From: Opisthocomus hoazin
Taxonomy: Eukaryota > Chordata > Aves > Opisthocomiformes > Opisthocomidae
Direction: 5' to 3'
DNA length: 64,000 bases
Assembly: GCF_030867145.1 (NCBI RefSeq)
Contig: NC_134440.1
Coordinates: 124,001 to 188,000, forward strand
Shown: one piece after another, positions 12,575 through 25,690 of the stretch
How positions within the stretch are numbered: the stretch's first letter is position 1
Layout of the letters: each line of letters opens with the position of its first letter
Made by a program: the position numbers and the translations under genes
The notes under the pieces: model-generated
Told to the model about the DNA's origin: nothing
Seen by the model: only the letters and a program-made list of their open reading frames with translations
Databases searched by the model: none

Positions 12575-12900
12575 TCAGGGGGGCTTTGCCATGCTAATGG
12601 ATAATTAGATAGGCAGACAGACTGACAAGGATCCAGATGGATGGATAGATGCCACGAGGATCTGGTGACAGATAAATAGGCAGATGCTAATGGGCAACGC
12701 AAACAACAGCTCAGGCTCCTGCTAATTCCCACTGTAATTTTTAAGCTCTCCCTGTCCTCCCCCCCCCTTTTCCCCCCTCTCTCCCTCCAACACAGAGCTC
12801 TCACCAGCGCATCCATCACTTATATTTATATTCATTTTTTTGCACAGAAGTAGCATAAATGGTTGGTAAGGGCTCCGAGGAATAACGAGCAGCAGTGAGC
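12575..12900. promoter_or_regulatory. AT-rich putative element
   Basis: Contains GCTAATGGATAATTAGATAGG, GATAGATG, CAGATAAATAGG, TAATTCCC and TATATTTATATTCATTTT blocks, interrupted by a C9 run. Candidate non-coding element; no gene seen. Adjacent 12195-12574 holds nothing recognisable. Confidence 0.25.
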
Positions 12901-15309
12901 TGAGGTGGACATCGTGCAGGGGGCTCAGGGAGGTGAAACCCCTGGGGTTGCCCTGGGCTCTGGCCGGGCTCGGCTGTCGGGGCATCTCCACCCCTCCTTC
13001 CCTGGCGCTGCCGCCACCTCCCCAACACTGATTTATTTTTCAATTAAAAAAAGTTTGTCCCTTTTCTTCCACCACAGGGATGGGGAAAAAAATTGTGAAT
13101 GGAGGGGAGGAGGCCAAGGTGGATTTGAGCCCGAGAGCCGTGGCCGAGCAGGCAGCGGAGACAAAAGAAAGCATCTTGGCTTGTTTTCCCTTCCCGCGGG
13201 AAATCCATGTGGCGGTTGCGGAGGGAAGGCGGGGAACGTGGGCAGGGGAGATGAATCCTGCTGGAAGGCTTTCGGCGGCACCCGCACCGCGCAGGAGATG
13301 TATAGCCTTGCGCTTTGCAGCCACCCGCCTGCCACGGGTGCTGCTCACCTGCCCCGCCTGGCCGGGCTCGTTAGCCGGGCACCCTGGCTAATGAGACATG
13401 GGGATGCTCAGGCGGTTGTAGACCTTTGGGTCTTGCTGGCGTGGCAGGGACCGCACTGGCACCGTGTCCACCGCCCTGCCCTGGCCTCGGAGGGGCTGAG
13501 CCTTGATGCCAGCCGGAGCCTCGAGCATCCTCCCGTGGGTACCAGCTCCGTGTCCGCCACGCTCTGCCTCCCGCTCGTGCTGCCGGGGGTCCTCTCCGTC
13601 TTCTCTGCCCATCTCCCACTTTATCACCTCTCCCTCATTTGTCTCGCAGCCCATCAGCCCCGCCGTTATCTGCTCTTTCTTCCACTCTGCCCCTTTTCCC
13701 CTCCATGTTGTTTATTATTTTTCTATAGTTCTCTCACTGGTTTCTTTCCTCCCCTGCTCTATAGATTTCCCTCCTCTTCCTCACTTTCTCTCTTCTCCTG
13801 CTCCTTTTCCCTCTCTCCAGTGTATTTTGTCTCCCCTCTGCCATCCCAGGAGGGGTCGGCAGGACGGTGGCAGAGGGGACAAGTGCCCTGGGGCAGGCAT
13901 CCTCATGAAGCCAGGTCCCTGGGCTGCCGGCACGGTCGGGTCGCGTGGTCCTGTTTCAGGCAGAGCTGTGAAACACAGCCCAGGAGATGCCCCCGGTGCC
14001 TCCTGCGTCTCGGGAGAGAGCTGGAGCCTGGCCCAGGCTGCGGCAGAGCCCGTGGACTGGTCCCCAAAGGCACCCGGAGCATCGCTGCCATGCGCCCCGC
14101 GACAGGAGCCGGAGGAGGAAAACACCTTTTCTCCCTTATTTCACCCAAAGTCAGGATGAGGGAGAGGTTGGGGACAGGAAGGTGCCCACACCGCAGGCAC
14201 AGCAGCAACGGGGAGCAGTGTTCGCAGCGGCTGCGGGGTGGCCGGATCCAGCACCCGCTATGTGGGGCAGAGCCGGCTCTGGGAGGGAGCGCGGGGGTCC
14301 CGGCATCGCCCCCACCCGCCGCCGAGCTGCCGGCTGGGGTTCAGCTCTGGGAGCCTCTCACCAGCACCATTGCTATGCATACACCGCATCACCACAGATA
14401 CATGTACACCCCCCCGTACATGTGTGTATGTATAATATATATGTATAATCTCGGCCTTTTTCTTGTTTCAGGGGGCAGCATCTTGCTGATACAATTAAAA
14501 GTTTTACCAGAAATGACCCTACTGCAAATATTCCAGTTTTTAAAGAAGCCGATTTGAGTTCTCTGCAGCTTGCTGAGAAAGCGCCCGGGGGCTTTTCTGA
14601 CGAGTTCCCGCAGGTATTCCCGATTTCCTTCGTTTGCTTTATGAGGTAAGTGGGAAAAAAAGAGAAATATTTTCCTTATAAATATAGATATATGTATAAA
14701 AATATTCCAGCGATTTTTTTTTTTTCCCCGGGCAGATTCCTCTTTCCAGGAGTTTTCTGGTCTCTGCAGCATCACCCAGCTCGGGTGGAGAACGACCCAG
14801 CAGCTAAGGGTCAGGGTGACTGGACGGATGCTATTAAGAAATGTGGGAATGGTGAAAGCTTTAACTCCCAGTTAAAAAAATATTCCTTTTCTGGCCATAG
14901 ATGTTGAAAGCACCTTCAATTCTCAATTTTTTTCCTTTCAGTCAAAAAATACCCTGGGAGAAATCCCAAAAGCAACTTCACCCATCGCTGTGCGTCAGCC
15001 AAGGGCCGCACCTGGGTGACACCAGGGCCACCGCGCCCCGTGGCCATCGGAAAAAAACGACGATATTGGGAACGTGAGGACCGGAGAGGCTCACCATTTT
15101 GGACCGGTCTCTCGCTGTGGCCATCGCCTGCCAAAATCCCGCCTTTCCTTCTGGGTAGCCACCCTCAGCCCTCTGCCAGTACCCGGGGTTTTTTTTTTGC
15201 AGGGGGGATAAACGGGTGCAGACGGGGTACGGACACGGCCGTTGACCGAGACAGACGGACGGCACCCCCAGGACAGACAGAATTTGACACGGGAAAGGGG
15301 GTGGCGATG
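12901..15309. other. Intergenic with polypyrimidine tract and AT patches
   Basis: No gene supported. A 550-codon open frame (12905-14557, plus) has no recognisable domain and crosses a long T/C-rich tract (about 13590-13850), so I treat it as chance. 14385-14470 is a TA-rich patch that includes the short inverted pair ACATGTAC / GTACATGT. Confidence 0.45.
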
Positions 15310-15500
15310 GCATTGCCTAGACGCGGCATTTAATTAAGATGCAGGAGCGGTACTTTGGGTGCAAAAAGCGGAGGGGGAAGGGTTAAGGGGCGGTGGGGGA
15401 GAGGGGTGAGAAGAAAGCCCGAAGAAAAGAAGGGACCTCAGAGCACCCGGCGGGGCTTGATGGCTTAATTACCATATTCAAATCTAATTAATTCCCCTTT
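15310..15500. promoter_or_regulatory. AT-rich island with TAATTA repeats
   Basis: Contains ATTTAATTAAGATGCAGG at about 15330 and, at 15463-15510, CTTAATTACCATATTCAAAT, CTAATTAATTCC and TTTGCATAAAAAGG. Several homeodomain cores and an octamer-like site sit within 50 bases. Candidate enhancer by composition. Confidence 0.35.
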
Positions 15501-15976
15501 GCATAAAAAGGCCACGGCGGGCGTGGGACCAGCCTTGCAGATGGCGTCTCATGCTCAGCACCATTTTGGGGCCGCCGGCCATCTTAGAGCGAGGAGGAGG
15601 AGGAGGACGGCTTCGCCCGCGGCGCTGAGCATCTGCTCGGGGCACTCGTCGCGCGCGGGGCTGTGCCGGGTGCCGGCACCAACGAGCCTCATCGACCATC
15701 ATTGATATTGCTTTGAGGAAGAAGAGGCTAATTAAAAGCAGGAGGGGAGAAGGAACGAAGCAAAACTGGGTGGGGACGGGGATTTGTAGCGATGGGGCAT
15801 CATGATTTGGGGAGTTCAGTGTGCTCCTCGCCCGTGGTTGGGGGTCCCCGCTCCATCCCTGCACCTCGGGGTCTCCAGATGGGACGGCACCGGTCTCTGT
15901 GTGCATGGAGATCGATGGGCGATGTGGGGATTAATGTTCACGGAGGTGTTTGCTGGAGGGGGTGGGTGATGGGGAT

Positions 15977-16029
15977 CGAGACACGGCAGTGGTCCCGGGG
16001 AGACCCGGGACCACTGCCGCCGCGTCTCG
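15977..16029. repeat. Inverted repeat (hairpin), 16-bp stem
   Basis: Arms 15984-15999 and 16004-16019 are perfect reverse complements around a GAGA loop. After a small internal loop a further 6-bp stem forms (CGAGAC 15977-15982 with GTCTCG 16024-16029). No known small RNA family was recognised. Confidence 0.7.
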
Positions 16030-18018
16030 CTCCCCTAAAAAGCAGCACCGACACTGCATCCCAGACCCATCTCTGGAGGGTGATCCAGTGGGGATGCACC
16101 CCACATCCCACTTGGAATGCCAGCCAGAATGAAAAACCGCAAGAAAACCCAGCCTCAACAAGCAGATACCCCCCACCTCCTCCTGCACAGGCGTTGTTTT
16201 GGGGGAAAATGGGGGAATTAATATTCCTCATCTCCCCGTTGCGGGTCTGGGGTCGAAGTAAATCCCCACCGGAAAACCAGAGCCAAGAGCATGGGCGGCC
16301 GACGGGCACCACGGCAGCGCCCGCGCAGGCTGCCAGGCTCACCCTGGGAAAGGTGAAAGGTATTTTTTCTAATGTTTCGGACAGCTTCGCCGTCACGTGA
16401 AAAACTCGGATGAGCAAGGACCGCGGGGGATGTGGGTTTTTTTTCTCCCTTGACTGACTCCCAAGGATGCGATGCTGCCACTGCGGGGCTGCGCCTCTCC
16501 CCACCCCCTTCCCCAGCGCTGCGGGGGGGCTGGGATGAACACGTAACCCCAAAACAGGCTCCCGGATGGAGCGGGAAGTCACTTGTGTGGTTAAATCCAA
16601 TGTCTACGAGGAGGAAAAATGGGATTTGGGGGGTTTGGATGGGACAGAGCAGGAGGAGCTGTGGATGGCAAGGGTGGCTGCACACCCGGCTGGGGGGAAG
16701 GCAGGAGGCGAGGGGGGAAGATCCCCCCTCATGCTGTTCAGTCATAGAGAAGGATGTCTTTGATTCATAGAGGAAAGATTTTTAATGTACACTGACAAGG
16801 AAATAGGAGGAAAATCAATAATTTGGCAACCAAACGCTGTTACCAATAGCCCAGTCTTCCACAGGCTTTGGGGGAGCAATCTAAATGTTTTCAAAGAGGA
16901 ATATAAATAAAATGGGGATAAAAGCTGGGGGTTTTTTCCCCTAAAACAATGAGAAAAAAAATCAGGGTGGCACCTCGCAACCCAGCAATCACAGCCGCCC
17001 ACAGACCCGACAGCCAGAGGCAGCGCAGCCGAGCGTGGAGCCATCGTGGGTGCCCCGCTCCACGGCGCTGCTCCCTGGTCCCCCCAAATTCCCAGCTGGA
17101 GAGAGCCCGGGGGGGGAGGCTCTGCAAGGAAAACCCGATGTCAGCCATCAAGAAATGCAAGAAAAGCCCAAACTTACCCCGTCCGGGAGAGGCGAGGGGG
17201 ACTCGAGCATCTGTTGGGGAGCGATGCTCCCCTCCCTAGCCTGGCTCCGCAGGTGCTGTGGTCGCCGCGGAGCAATGCGACGAAACCAGCTGGTCCTTGA
17301 CAGCCACGTACAACTTTGCCGCTGCAAACCCGTGCTGGGAGCTGCCTCCTCCCGGCCCGGCGGCTCCCATGGGGCCGGAAAGCCCAGTCCACGGTGCTCC
17401 ATGGGGCTCCTCCATCCTCTGGTTTCCAGGGTGCTGCGGGGCGCGTGGTCTCCTTCGCCCCGGCCGCTGTGCCCCATCCCCGTCCCTGGCGATGGATGCT
17501 GCCGGACCGCGGTGAGCAGAGCAAGGTGGGGATTTCCCCTCTGTAAAAAAATAAAATGAGCAACACCATCACCTCCAGAACCACACCGCTCGCCTCCAAA
17601 ACCATGCCGGTCTCACTCTGCTCGTCACCGAGCCACGCTAACCAGCCCAGCCGCCGCGCTGGGCAGACGCACATGGCCAAGACGATGCTCGAAGAGGATC
17701 CAAAGGTTTCTCCCGCCACCACCGGAGCCTGGCGAAGGGCCTCGGGGTCTCTGCACCCGCCTCTATGTATAAGCCCTGCTCTGGGTACCCGCATGGGTCC
17801 CAACTTAGGGATGGGTTTCTGTCTGTCCTTGCCATCAGGGTCTACAGAGAGGGTTGAGCAGCTTCGTCACCCCATGGGTTACACACCGGACTGCATCCCG
17901 CATCCCAGTTTGCAGGCAAGGAGAGGACCCAAACCTTCCCGGGAGCTGGTGGGGAGGGAAGCCCTTCTGTGTCGGATGACAGGGGCAAACCCCCTCCGGA
18001 GGTGCCCTTGGTCATCTC
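16030..18018. other. Intergenic, nothing recognised
   Basis: Unique sequence with no credible exon pair, RNA gene or named repeat. An AT-richer patch occurs at 16745-16960. Confidence 0.35.
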
Positions 18019-18107
18019 CCCCATGGCAGGGGAGCTGGAACTAGACGATGTTTAAGGTCCCTTCCACCCCAAACCACTCAGATTCTACGATTCTGTGATT
18101 CTACGAT
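18019..18107 (+). mobile_element. CR1 LINE 3' fragment
   Basis: Plus-strand CR1 3' end: ATGGCAGGGGAGCTGGAACTAGA, TTTAAGGTCCCTTCCA, then terminal ATTCTRYGA-type octamer repeats ending at 18107. About 90 bp, 5'-truncated, as is normal for CR1. Confidence 0.85.
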
Positions 18108-20924
18108 CTCCCCTGGCCCCCAGCACCCGCTGCCGGTGCAGGGATGCCTTGATCTGCCCCAGATCAGCTTTTTAATCCCCCAAAAACTTGCTGGCCCCAG
18201 CACCCATGTTCACCTCGCACATCCATCCCCAGGGCGAGGGGGCACCCATCAGCCCGCTCGCTTTGCTTCTGAAAACTCAACCCTTCCAACACCCCTGAGC
18301 GCTCCCTAGGGTGTCCGATGGGAAGAGAGGATCCCAGAAGGACGGGAGCCAGGGTGTGTTGGCAGTGCTGCCCCAGACGGGCGGCGGGAGCCGACCCGAG
18401 GCGGGGGACACCAAGGGACTCCCAAGGGGACGGGGGGCTCAGACACAATGCTGCCATTGAGGGGCCCGCGCCGTGGGTCCCAGCCCTTCCTGCCCAGACA
18501 CAATAGGGGCGGCCCCGCACGCCACTTGTGCACATTGTGCGGTGGCGGTTCCCCCCCCCCGGCCCCTCCTTTCTGTCCCCCATCGGATAATGGATCCGCT
18601 TTGTGTGCTTGGCTGGACAAGGACTTTGCGGCGGAGAAAGAGCCGGTGTTTGTCTGTCAGAAGAGATCGGCCAAGAAAGGGATGGGGAGGAGCAGTGGCT
18701 GGAGCAGGGCAGCGTCCCTCGCCGCAGCATTGGCCTTGCACGGCCGTGCTGGGGCAAAAAGTCCGTGCTGGGGACGGGGGGACGTGCAGCCCGGTGACCG
18801 CGGTGCTGCCGGACCTGTCGCTCAGCCCCATCCCTGGTTCTGGTGAACATCCAGGACCATCCCACCAAACGCCAGCTCCCCTCCCCGAGCCCAACACAAA
18901 TCCGCGGTGGCAGAGGGTCTGGGTCCCCCTGCCCAGCTCCGGCCCCCCCAGACCCTCCGGGTCCCCCCGCAGCCGCCTTTCTGGGGATGGGATCAGCAAA
19001 ACCTACAGGAGATTAATTCTCCGGCCGCTTCGCTCTTGCTCTACCGGCTTGTGGGAAGGCGGACAGGATAATCCCTGGCTTCAGGGTAGCCAGAGCCGCA
19101 AAAAGCAGGATTAAGAAGAACCGGGCTTTAATTTTGGCAGCCCTGCACAGGTCCCTTTTCCTGCAGTATCCCCAATTCCAGCACTTTGGACAATTAAGGG
19201 GAGCTCTGCAGCCCAGCTGCTCCAGGAGGGAAAGCCAGCCCTGGACTCTCTGGCTGGGAAAACTGCCGGGTTTCAGCCCAGCCAAGCAGCCAGTGCTGCA
19301 CGCGCAGGTACACCCGTGTGCCCACCGGTACACGCCGACACCACACGTGTGCCACGTGGCCCCGCACGCTCTGCGAGAGCAAGCGCAGAGCCCCTCTGGG
19401 CAGTAAACCCTGCACAAAGCGGGGCTGAGAATCGGGATTGTTTCCTGGTAAAGCAATCTGGGAAACTGCTCACATTTATCCTGTGGGCTGGGGCAGGTTT
19501 TTAGGTGCTGAAATTCTGGATTTTGAAATCAGGTCCCTGCAAATGCCGATATTTAATGAAAACATGGAATTTTGTTTCCCAAAATTTTAGCCTGATCATT
19601 GATTTCTCGATGTGCTATTGGGTCTGTGCTCACTGCCAGGCTCTCGGGGACATCTGCCAGCCCAGACCCTTCCCAAGGGGGCCAAAGCGGGGACGTGACT
19701 TCAGGAAAAAACCAAACCCCATTGTACCAGCAGTGGGTTCATCCCACCCGGGCTCCATCAGCACCGTGGCGTTGCCAGCCCAGGCTCAGCATCCTGGCAC
19801 TCCCACCCCCACCTGTTTTTAGGTGACAACAACCGTGGTGCTGGCGGTGGCATCTCAGCAGCCCATCTCCCTTCCCCAGTATATTTTGCTGCTGGTGTCT
19901 GGGGTCCAGGTGCCCACATAGGGTGAGCAACTCCAGCAGCATCACCCCAAAGGACCACAAACCCATGTCCTGGGTGCTGTGGGGCTGAGCTGGGCTCCTC
20001 GGGGAACACGGCTGGGCCGAGGGGATGATTAGGGTGGCCTGCTGAGTAATTATCTCATTGGGCAGTAATACCCTTTCAGCGGGAGCGGGGTGGGGAAGTA
20101 TTGTTCGGGCTTAGGGATTACATCAACCCGGCTGGAGCAGACAATGTGCTCCCCCTGGGAAGAAGCAGCTCAGCCCCAGGGGGAGAGGAGGGAGGCAGGG
20201 GCTGAAGCTGTCTCAATTAGCGAATGTCCCAATGAGGAAGAGGGTGGTGGGGGCTCTGGTGAGGAGTTTAGCGGGGAAGGAAAGCATCCTTAACCCTTTG
20301 TGCTCCTCCTGCCAGGCGACTCGGTCCTTCGCCTCTGCAGGGATAAGGAGATGCCAGGAGGGCTGGATGCGTCCCCTCCTCCCCGAGATGCCGGGGAAAG
20401 CAAAGCACAGCCAGTTTTCTCCTTTTTCTGCCTTGTTTTTTCCTTTTTGACATACCAGTGCCAGCCCCTTCCAGCCTCCCCGCACACCAGCAGCACATCG
20501 GCCACTTCGTCCTTGTCTTGGGGATGGGCAGCAAATGAGGACAGTGGCCTTGGCCACCGGAGGGGCCAGCCAGGTGGCCAGCAGTGCACGTCCCCATACC
20601 CAACCCCAAAAATCAGTGCCGAGGAGGGGGGGAATGACAACCCCACGCACCTCCACCCAGCGACCCGCAGCATTCGGCGCACGGCGGGTCCTTGGCGTCG
20701 CCCTGAAACGCCGGCTCCGGCCCCACGCCCACCCAGCACGGCCGCCCTGCTCTGGCTGCCGTGGGGCTGGGGTTAGTTTTGGCTGGGTTCATGGTAAATC
20801 AGGCGTGAGGCCGGCGGGCCGGCGGCAGCCACCACGCCAGGTTACTGGCGGAGCAAGGGGCCGGCTCCACCTGGCCCTCGCCATCCGCGGGGCGATTAAA
20901 CACGGGGCTCCCAGCTGCCATACA
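18108..20924. other. Intergenic, nothing recognised
   Basis: No gene, RNA or repeat family identified. Open frames on both strands overlap each other and have low-complexity Pro/Gly/Arg-rich translations. Confidence 0.35.
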
Positions 20925-20990
20925 TTTTTAAATAAATGAATAATACATAGTGGGTTGATAAATAAATAACGGCCATACATTTGAACTTAG
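20925..20990. promoter_or_regulatory. Small AT-rich island
   Basis: ATTTTTAAATAAATGAATAA and GATAAATAAATAACGG blocks in GC-rich flanks. Possible non-coding element; weak. Confidence 0.2.
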
Positions 20991-21759
20991 CCTCTGAGAA
21001 AATCCTTTTAGTTCAAAAGGACCGGGGCGCTTGGAAAGGGGAGCCCATGCATTTTGAATGGGCTGCCATCAAGTGTCAGGGCTTGGCAAGGGAGACGAGG
21101 GGGGAGGGATAAAACCGGCTCCGACACAAGCTGGGGGGACAGGGACCACGGTCCTTGGGCACCGCCAAGGGCGGCTTTGATGGGAGCTGGCAGCGATGAC
21201 ATTCAGGGCTGCGGATGCCGCGGTGCTGGGCACCGAGAGCCCGGTGTGCCCCGAATCCCTGGGAAGGAGGAGGATGAGGATGGAGGGTGCCATGGCAGGA
21301 GGCGAAGGGCAGCCCCCGAGAAAGGTGAGCGGCACATGAAAGGTCCGGTCCCGCTAACCCCGACTGTGCCAAGGAGGAGCCCCTGTTTAGCAGAGCAAAG
21401 GCAGCGTTTACTTAGCAGTGGCCCAATAAAGAGGTGGGTGGCCCTGGAAGGCGGCCCAGACAAATACAAGGGGATTAGACAAGTGAGAGGTGTGAGCCGA
21501 GGGGCGAAGGGGAGGAGGATGCTCAGGGAAAGCCGTTAGCGGGGCCATAATGAAGGGCCCTGGATGAGGAGGGGGCAGCGAGGCAGAGGAGGGTGGGAGC
21601 TGGGTGGGGGGAACCGTGCAGTCACATTTTGGGGGGGGGGAAATCCAGAGATACCCCATGTCAGAGGAGCTGGGGTGGGGCTGGGATCGGTGCTGAGGCT
21701 GCCCCAAGGCTCTGCACGGGGCGGCTGATGGCACACGCCTGCCCTAACATGCGTCCCTG

Positions 21760-21913
21760 CCACGCACACATGTGTTCTGGCCATGCACAGCCATGACATG
21801 TGTGTGCCAGCCATGCACAGCCATGCACACACGTGTCCCAGTCACGCACACACATGTCCTAGCCATGCACAGCCATGCACACACGTGTCCCAGCCACGCA
21901 CACACGCGTCCCA
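21760..21913. repeat. CA-rich minisatellite
   Basis: About two to three degenerate copies of a roughly 50-bp unit containing AGCCATGCACAGCCATGCAC and ACACGTGTCCCAG. Cys/His-rich open frames here are repeat products. Confidence 0.75.
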
Positions 21914-22520
21914 GGACAGGGTCCTGCCGGGACTCGCTCCCTCACCCTTTGCAAAGCCCGAGAGCTGCAAAGGCAACTTTAATTCTTTGTGCAAACTGCT
22001 CCCGCTCGCTTGCATCGCTAAGTGGGTATTGATTTATTAGGCTGTAATTTAAGGCAGAACGTTTTAAAATGAACTCACACACCAAGCCCAGGCATGAGAA
22101 TAAACAAGACCTGATTTATTTGCTGCCTGTTTCTCAGCAGATGCCTGGCTGGGCCGGCGGGGCCCTGGGCGAGGGGGGACGGGGAGCTACCGCGGCCAGA
22201 GCCTGGCATGGGAAGACCAGGAGGGGATCCCCCCCCCTCTGCCTCTGTATCTCCAACCCCCTATGAAGGCTGCAGAGCAGCCCCACACGCACGCATCCTG
22301 CCCCCCCCCAGCAGCCCCAGGCAACAACCCCCAGACCCCCCTGATGCTGGGGTGCCTGGGACGGGGACGGTGACAGCGAGGGCAGGGGCAGAGCTGCCCG
22401 GACCCAGGCTCACTGCCCCGTGGGACAGCAGAGCCCGGCTGGCACCGGGACAGGCAGGAGGGCTTGGTCCTGCCATCGCCCGTGTCCCGCACCAGTCACT
22501 GCTGGGGCATCACACCGGGT

Positions 22521-22667
22521 TGTGGAGTCTCCTTCTCTGGAGATATTCAAGACCCGCCTGGACAAGGTCCTCTACAGCCTGCTGTAGGTGACCCTGCTTC
22601 GGCAGGGGGTTGGACTGGGTGACCCACAGAGGTCCCTTCCAACCCTGACCATTCTGTGATTCTGTGA
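22521..22667 (+). mobile_element. CR1 LINE 3' fragment
   Basis: Plus-strand CR1 3' end, from TGTGGAGTCTCCTTCTCTGG through GACAAGGTCCTCTACAGCCT and GACCCACAGAGGTCCCTTCC to terminal ATTCTGTG repeats. Same subfamily as the copy at 25232-25690. Confidence 0.9.
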
Positions 22668-25231
22668 CCGCTGAGACCACACTGGGACTGGCAAGACCCC
22701 ACCGGAGCCACTGGCGTCACTCCCTGTCCGGGCTCTGGAAGCCGCAGGCTGAAGCGCTTGGACCAACCCTTTAACATGGCCCCACCAGCAAAGCACCACA
22801 ACTTCATCCTCCTGACAAACCGCCAGCCCTCCGCCGGCATCAATCAGCCACGCTCCCATGAACGCACAGAGACAGGGTTGGAGGGGGGGGGGGGTGTCAT
22901 TCCACCCCTCCCCAAGCTCAGCATCCCCGCCATCCGCCTCCACCAGCTGAGTCCTGGGTGTCAAACCCCTGCCAGGTCCCATCTGCGGGACCCGGCCGTC
23001 GCCGCGCATTCCTGCGAGCCAGCCCCGGCGCGGCAGCTGCCGGACAGAACCCATCGCCGCCGCCGTCGCGCAGGCACCTCATGTTGACCTTGCCGGTCAG
23101 GTGTTGGGGAGGAGGAGAGGGGGGAATAAAATATAAAAAAACCCACCCCCTCGGTGCTGCCAGCCGTCGCCGGGGCACGGGGAGGGTTTAATGCAGCGGG
23201 GACCATAATGGGGCCGGCTGGGGGAGCGAGGGCGAGGAGAAATTAGTGTCAGTGTGTGTGTGCCTTAAACAAACCTGCGCCGGGGTGACGTGAATGAGGG
23301 CACAGCCTGTGTATATATTAGTGATGGGATCTGACCTTGCTGGGAGGGCTCCTTCCCTCGCTCCGCTCCTCTGGGCGTGGGAAAAAGGCCTGGGCTCTTT
23401 TCACAGCTGTTCTCGCTGCTGCACTGAGCTAATGGAGGGGCTGCCCGGCTCCCTCCTCCCCCCCGCCGCCTTTTCAGTCCTTCAGCAAAAAACCCCCCTT
23501 TCACAGTCCCTTAAAAACACACCTCATTGTTCGCGCCCGTCTTGCATTGAAATGCCGCTCGCACCCCGTCTCCCGGAGCAGCCGGCCCCGACTCCGGCTC
23601 GGCTGCGCGTGCACACACGTGTGCAAGCCCCGGCATGTGGGGCAGCGTGCGGGGGGTGCCCAGCCGTGGGCTGATGCGTTGCAGCTGGCGCGGGGTTTCA
23701 TCCCCAAAGCTCGCTCTGAAAGGGGTGGCTGGCGGAGGAGGGGGGGGACAGAAACGTGGAGCCGGGGTTAAAGCCCCCAGCCCGGACCCCTCTGTCTCTC
23801 CCTTTTACCCGCAGGCTTCGATTTTGATGTAAGAAATGAGCCAAAAGGTACCAGCGCCCTTCCCTGATTTGCAAACGTGGAGGCTCGGCGAGCAGAGGGG
23901 ACACGTGGCCGGTGGCCGTACCCCTGTCCGCGACCCACCCATGGGGACCCCAAACCCCCCGGCAGCAGCCTGGTCTCCCCCATGGCCTCGGCTGTGCCCG
24001 GGTTTCACAACCAGCGCTTGATGCTCCGGGAGCAAACTCGGCGTTAAATCCCCGCCTGGCACACGAGGGATGGGATTCCCGGGGATGGGGCGGCTCGGTC
24101 ACCTCACACCTTCCCTTCCCCTAACGCAGAGCCCATGGGTTGCCCAAAAATCCTCTCCAAGCTCGGTGGAAATCCAAGATTTATAGAAAACAATAAACAG
24201 CCACGCAAGGTTCAGCCCTCGCCTGGTTTCCCGGGGAATTAGGGCAGAGAAAGTCTGGGCTCAGCCTCCCAGGGAGCCTCAGGGACGGCAGAGCCGGGGG
24301 TCCCACTCACTGCGCAGCTGCCGTGGGGGGGGGGCTGCTCCTCGAAGCCGGGGGCAGCAGCACGGGCGCAGCCCCCCCCCCCCCCCCAACCCCACCATCT
24401 TCCCTTGTTTGCCAGGGCCCAGCCCCAGCACAGCACCGGCATCGTGCTTTTCATTAAAAATAAATAAATACATTTCTGGTGGCGGCAGAGGAAGGCATGA
24501 AAACATCATCCCCAAAGGCTCGAAAACCAGGAGGCAAAGGCAGCCAAACCCACAGTCGTTATTTTTGAAGCACTGGGATTTTTTTAAGCTAATTTCCCGC
24601 TGTCCTCGGGGCGGGGGTTGGGGGACATCACCCGCTGGTGTCCGCAGCTGATCGGACAGACGGACAGGACAGCATCCTCAGGGCCCGCTCGTGCCTCCCC
24701 GCGTGCTTTTCCCGCTGACCTTTCCCCGCTGCTCTGATAGATACTTTCTGACAAAAGCGGGGACTTCGCACACCTTCCGTCCTTGCTCTGTGCCCGACGC
24801 GGGGACATCGCCACTAGCAAGTCCCTGTCACCGGCTATTAGGGGGACGAGGTCTCCGCCGCCACCGCGCTCTTTCCGCATGAGCACCATCGCCGGTGCCA
24901 GGCAGGGGGGACCCCCTGGCCCCCCGGTACGTAGCGCATGCACCCCGCGTTTCGCCGTTTATAAATGCAAATCTGTTTAACGGCCGCGCACGGGTTTGTT
25001 GTCGGCGAGGATGAGCCCCAGCTCTTGGGACTCAACGTACGTACGTGACGATGCACGTGCGTGCCTGACCTACATTCGGGGCCGCGGTGCTTTCCCCCGG
25101 GTGGGCGATGCCCACGCGTGCCCACAGCGAGGGAGCTCGGCCAGCCCTTGCCCACCAAAGCTCCGTCCGACCCCGAGGGGCTTTCCCTGCGTGCGGGGAA
25201 GGGGAAAGGCTGCGGCGAACGCTGCGCGGTT
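22668..25231. other. Intergenic, nothing recognised
   Basis: No gene or named repeat. It includes a G13-14 run near 22885, a C17-18 run near 24372 and a perfect MEF2 site at 24454-24463 within an AAAATAAATAAATA patch. Confidence 0.4.
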
Positions 25232-25690
25232 ACAGAATCACAGAATCCCAGCATGGTGGGGGTTGGCAGGGACCTCTGTGGGTCACCCAGCCCAACCCCC
25301 TGCCCAAGCAGCGTCACCTACAGTAGGCTGTAGAGGACCTTGTCCAGGCGGGGCTGGAATATCTCCAGAGAAGGAGACTCCACAGCCTCCCTGGGCAGCC
25401 TGGGCCAGGGCTCCGGCACCCTCAGAGGGAAGAAGTTCTTCCTCGGGTTCAGCTGGAGCTTCCTCTGCTTCAGTTTGTGCCTGTTGCCCCTTGTCCTGTC
25501 GCTGGGCACCACTGAACAGAGTCTGGCCCCATCCTCCTGACCCCCACCCTGCAGATATTTAAAGGCATTTCTAAGGTCCCCTCTCAGCCTTCTCTTCTCC
25601 AGGTTGAACAAGCCCAGCTCCCTCAGCCTCTCCTCGTAGGAGAGATGCTCCAGTCCCCTCCTCATCCTCGTAGCCCTGCGCTGGCTGGAG
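25232..25690 (-). mobile_element. CR1 LINE 3' fragment, longest copy
   Basis: Minus-strand CR1 copy of about 460 bp. Its 3' end (ATTCTGTGATTCTGT repeats on the minus strand) is at 25232; the 5' truncation is near 25690. The minus strand carries CR1 3' landmarks in order: CTCTCCTACGAGGAGAGGCT, AACCTGGAGAAGAGAAGGCT, GACAAGGGGCAACAGGCACA, GAAGAACTTCTTCCC, GACAAGGTCCTCTACAGCCT and GACCCACAGAGGTCCCTGCC. A partly open minus frame here is element sequence, not a host gene. Confidence 0.93.

Noticed and set aside
14385-14425. Short inverted repeat ACATGTAC / GTACATGT as a possible hairpin RNA
   Set aside because: Only 8-bp arms in a TA-rich low-complexity patch.
12905-14557. 550-codon plus-strand open frame
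   Set aside because: No recognisable domain; composition shifts along its length with a polypyrimidine tract; no splice or initiation context.
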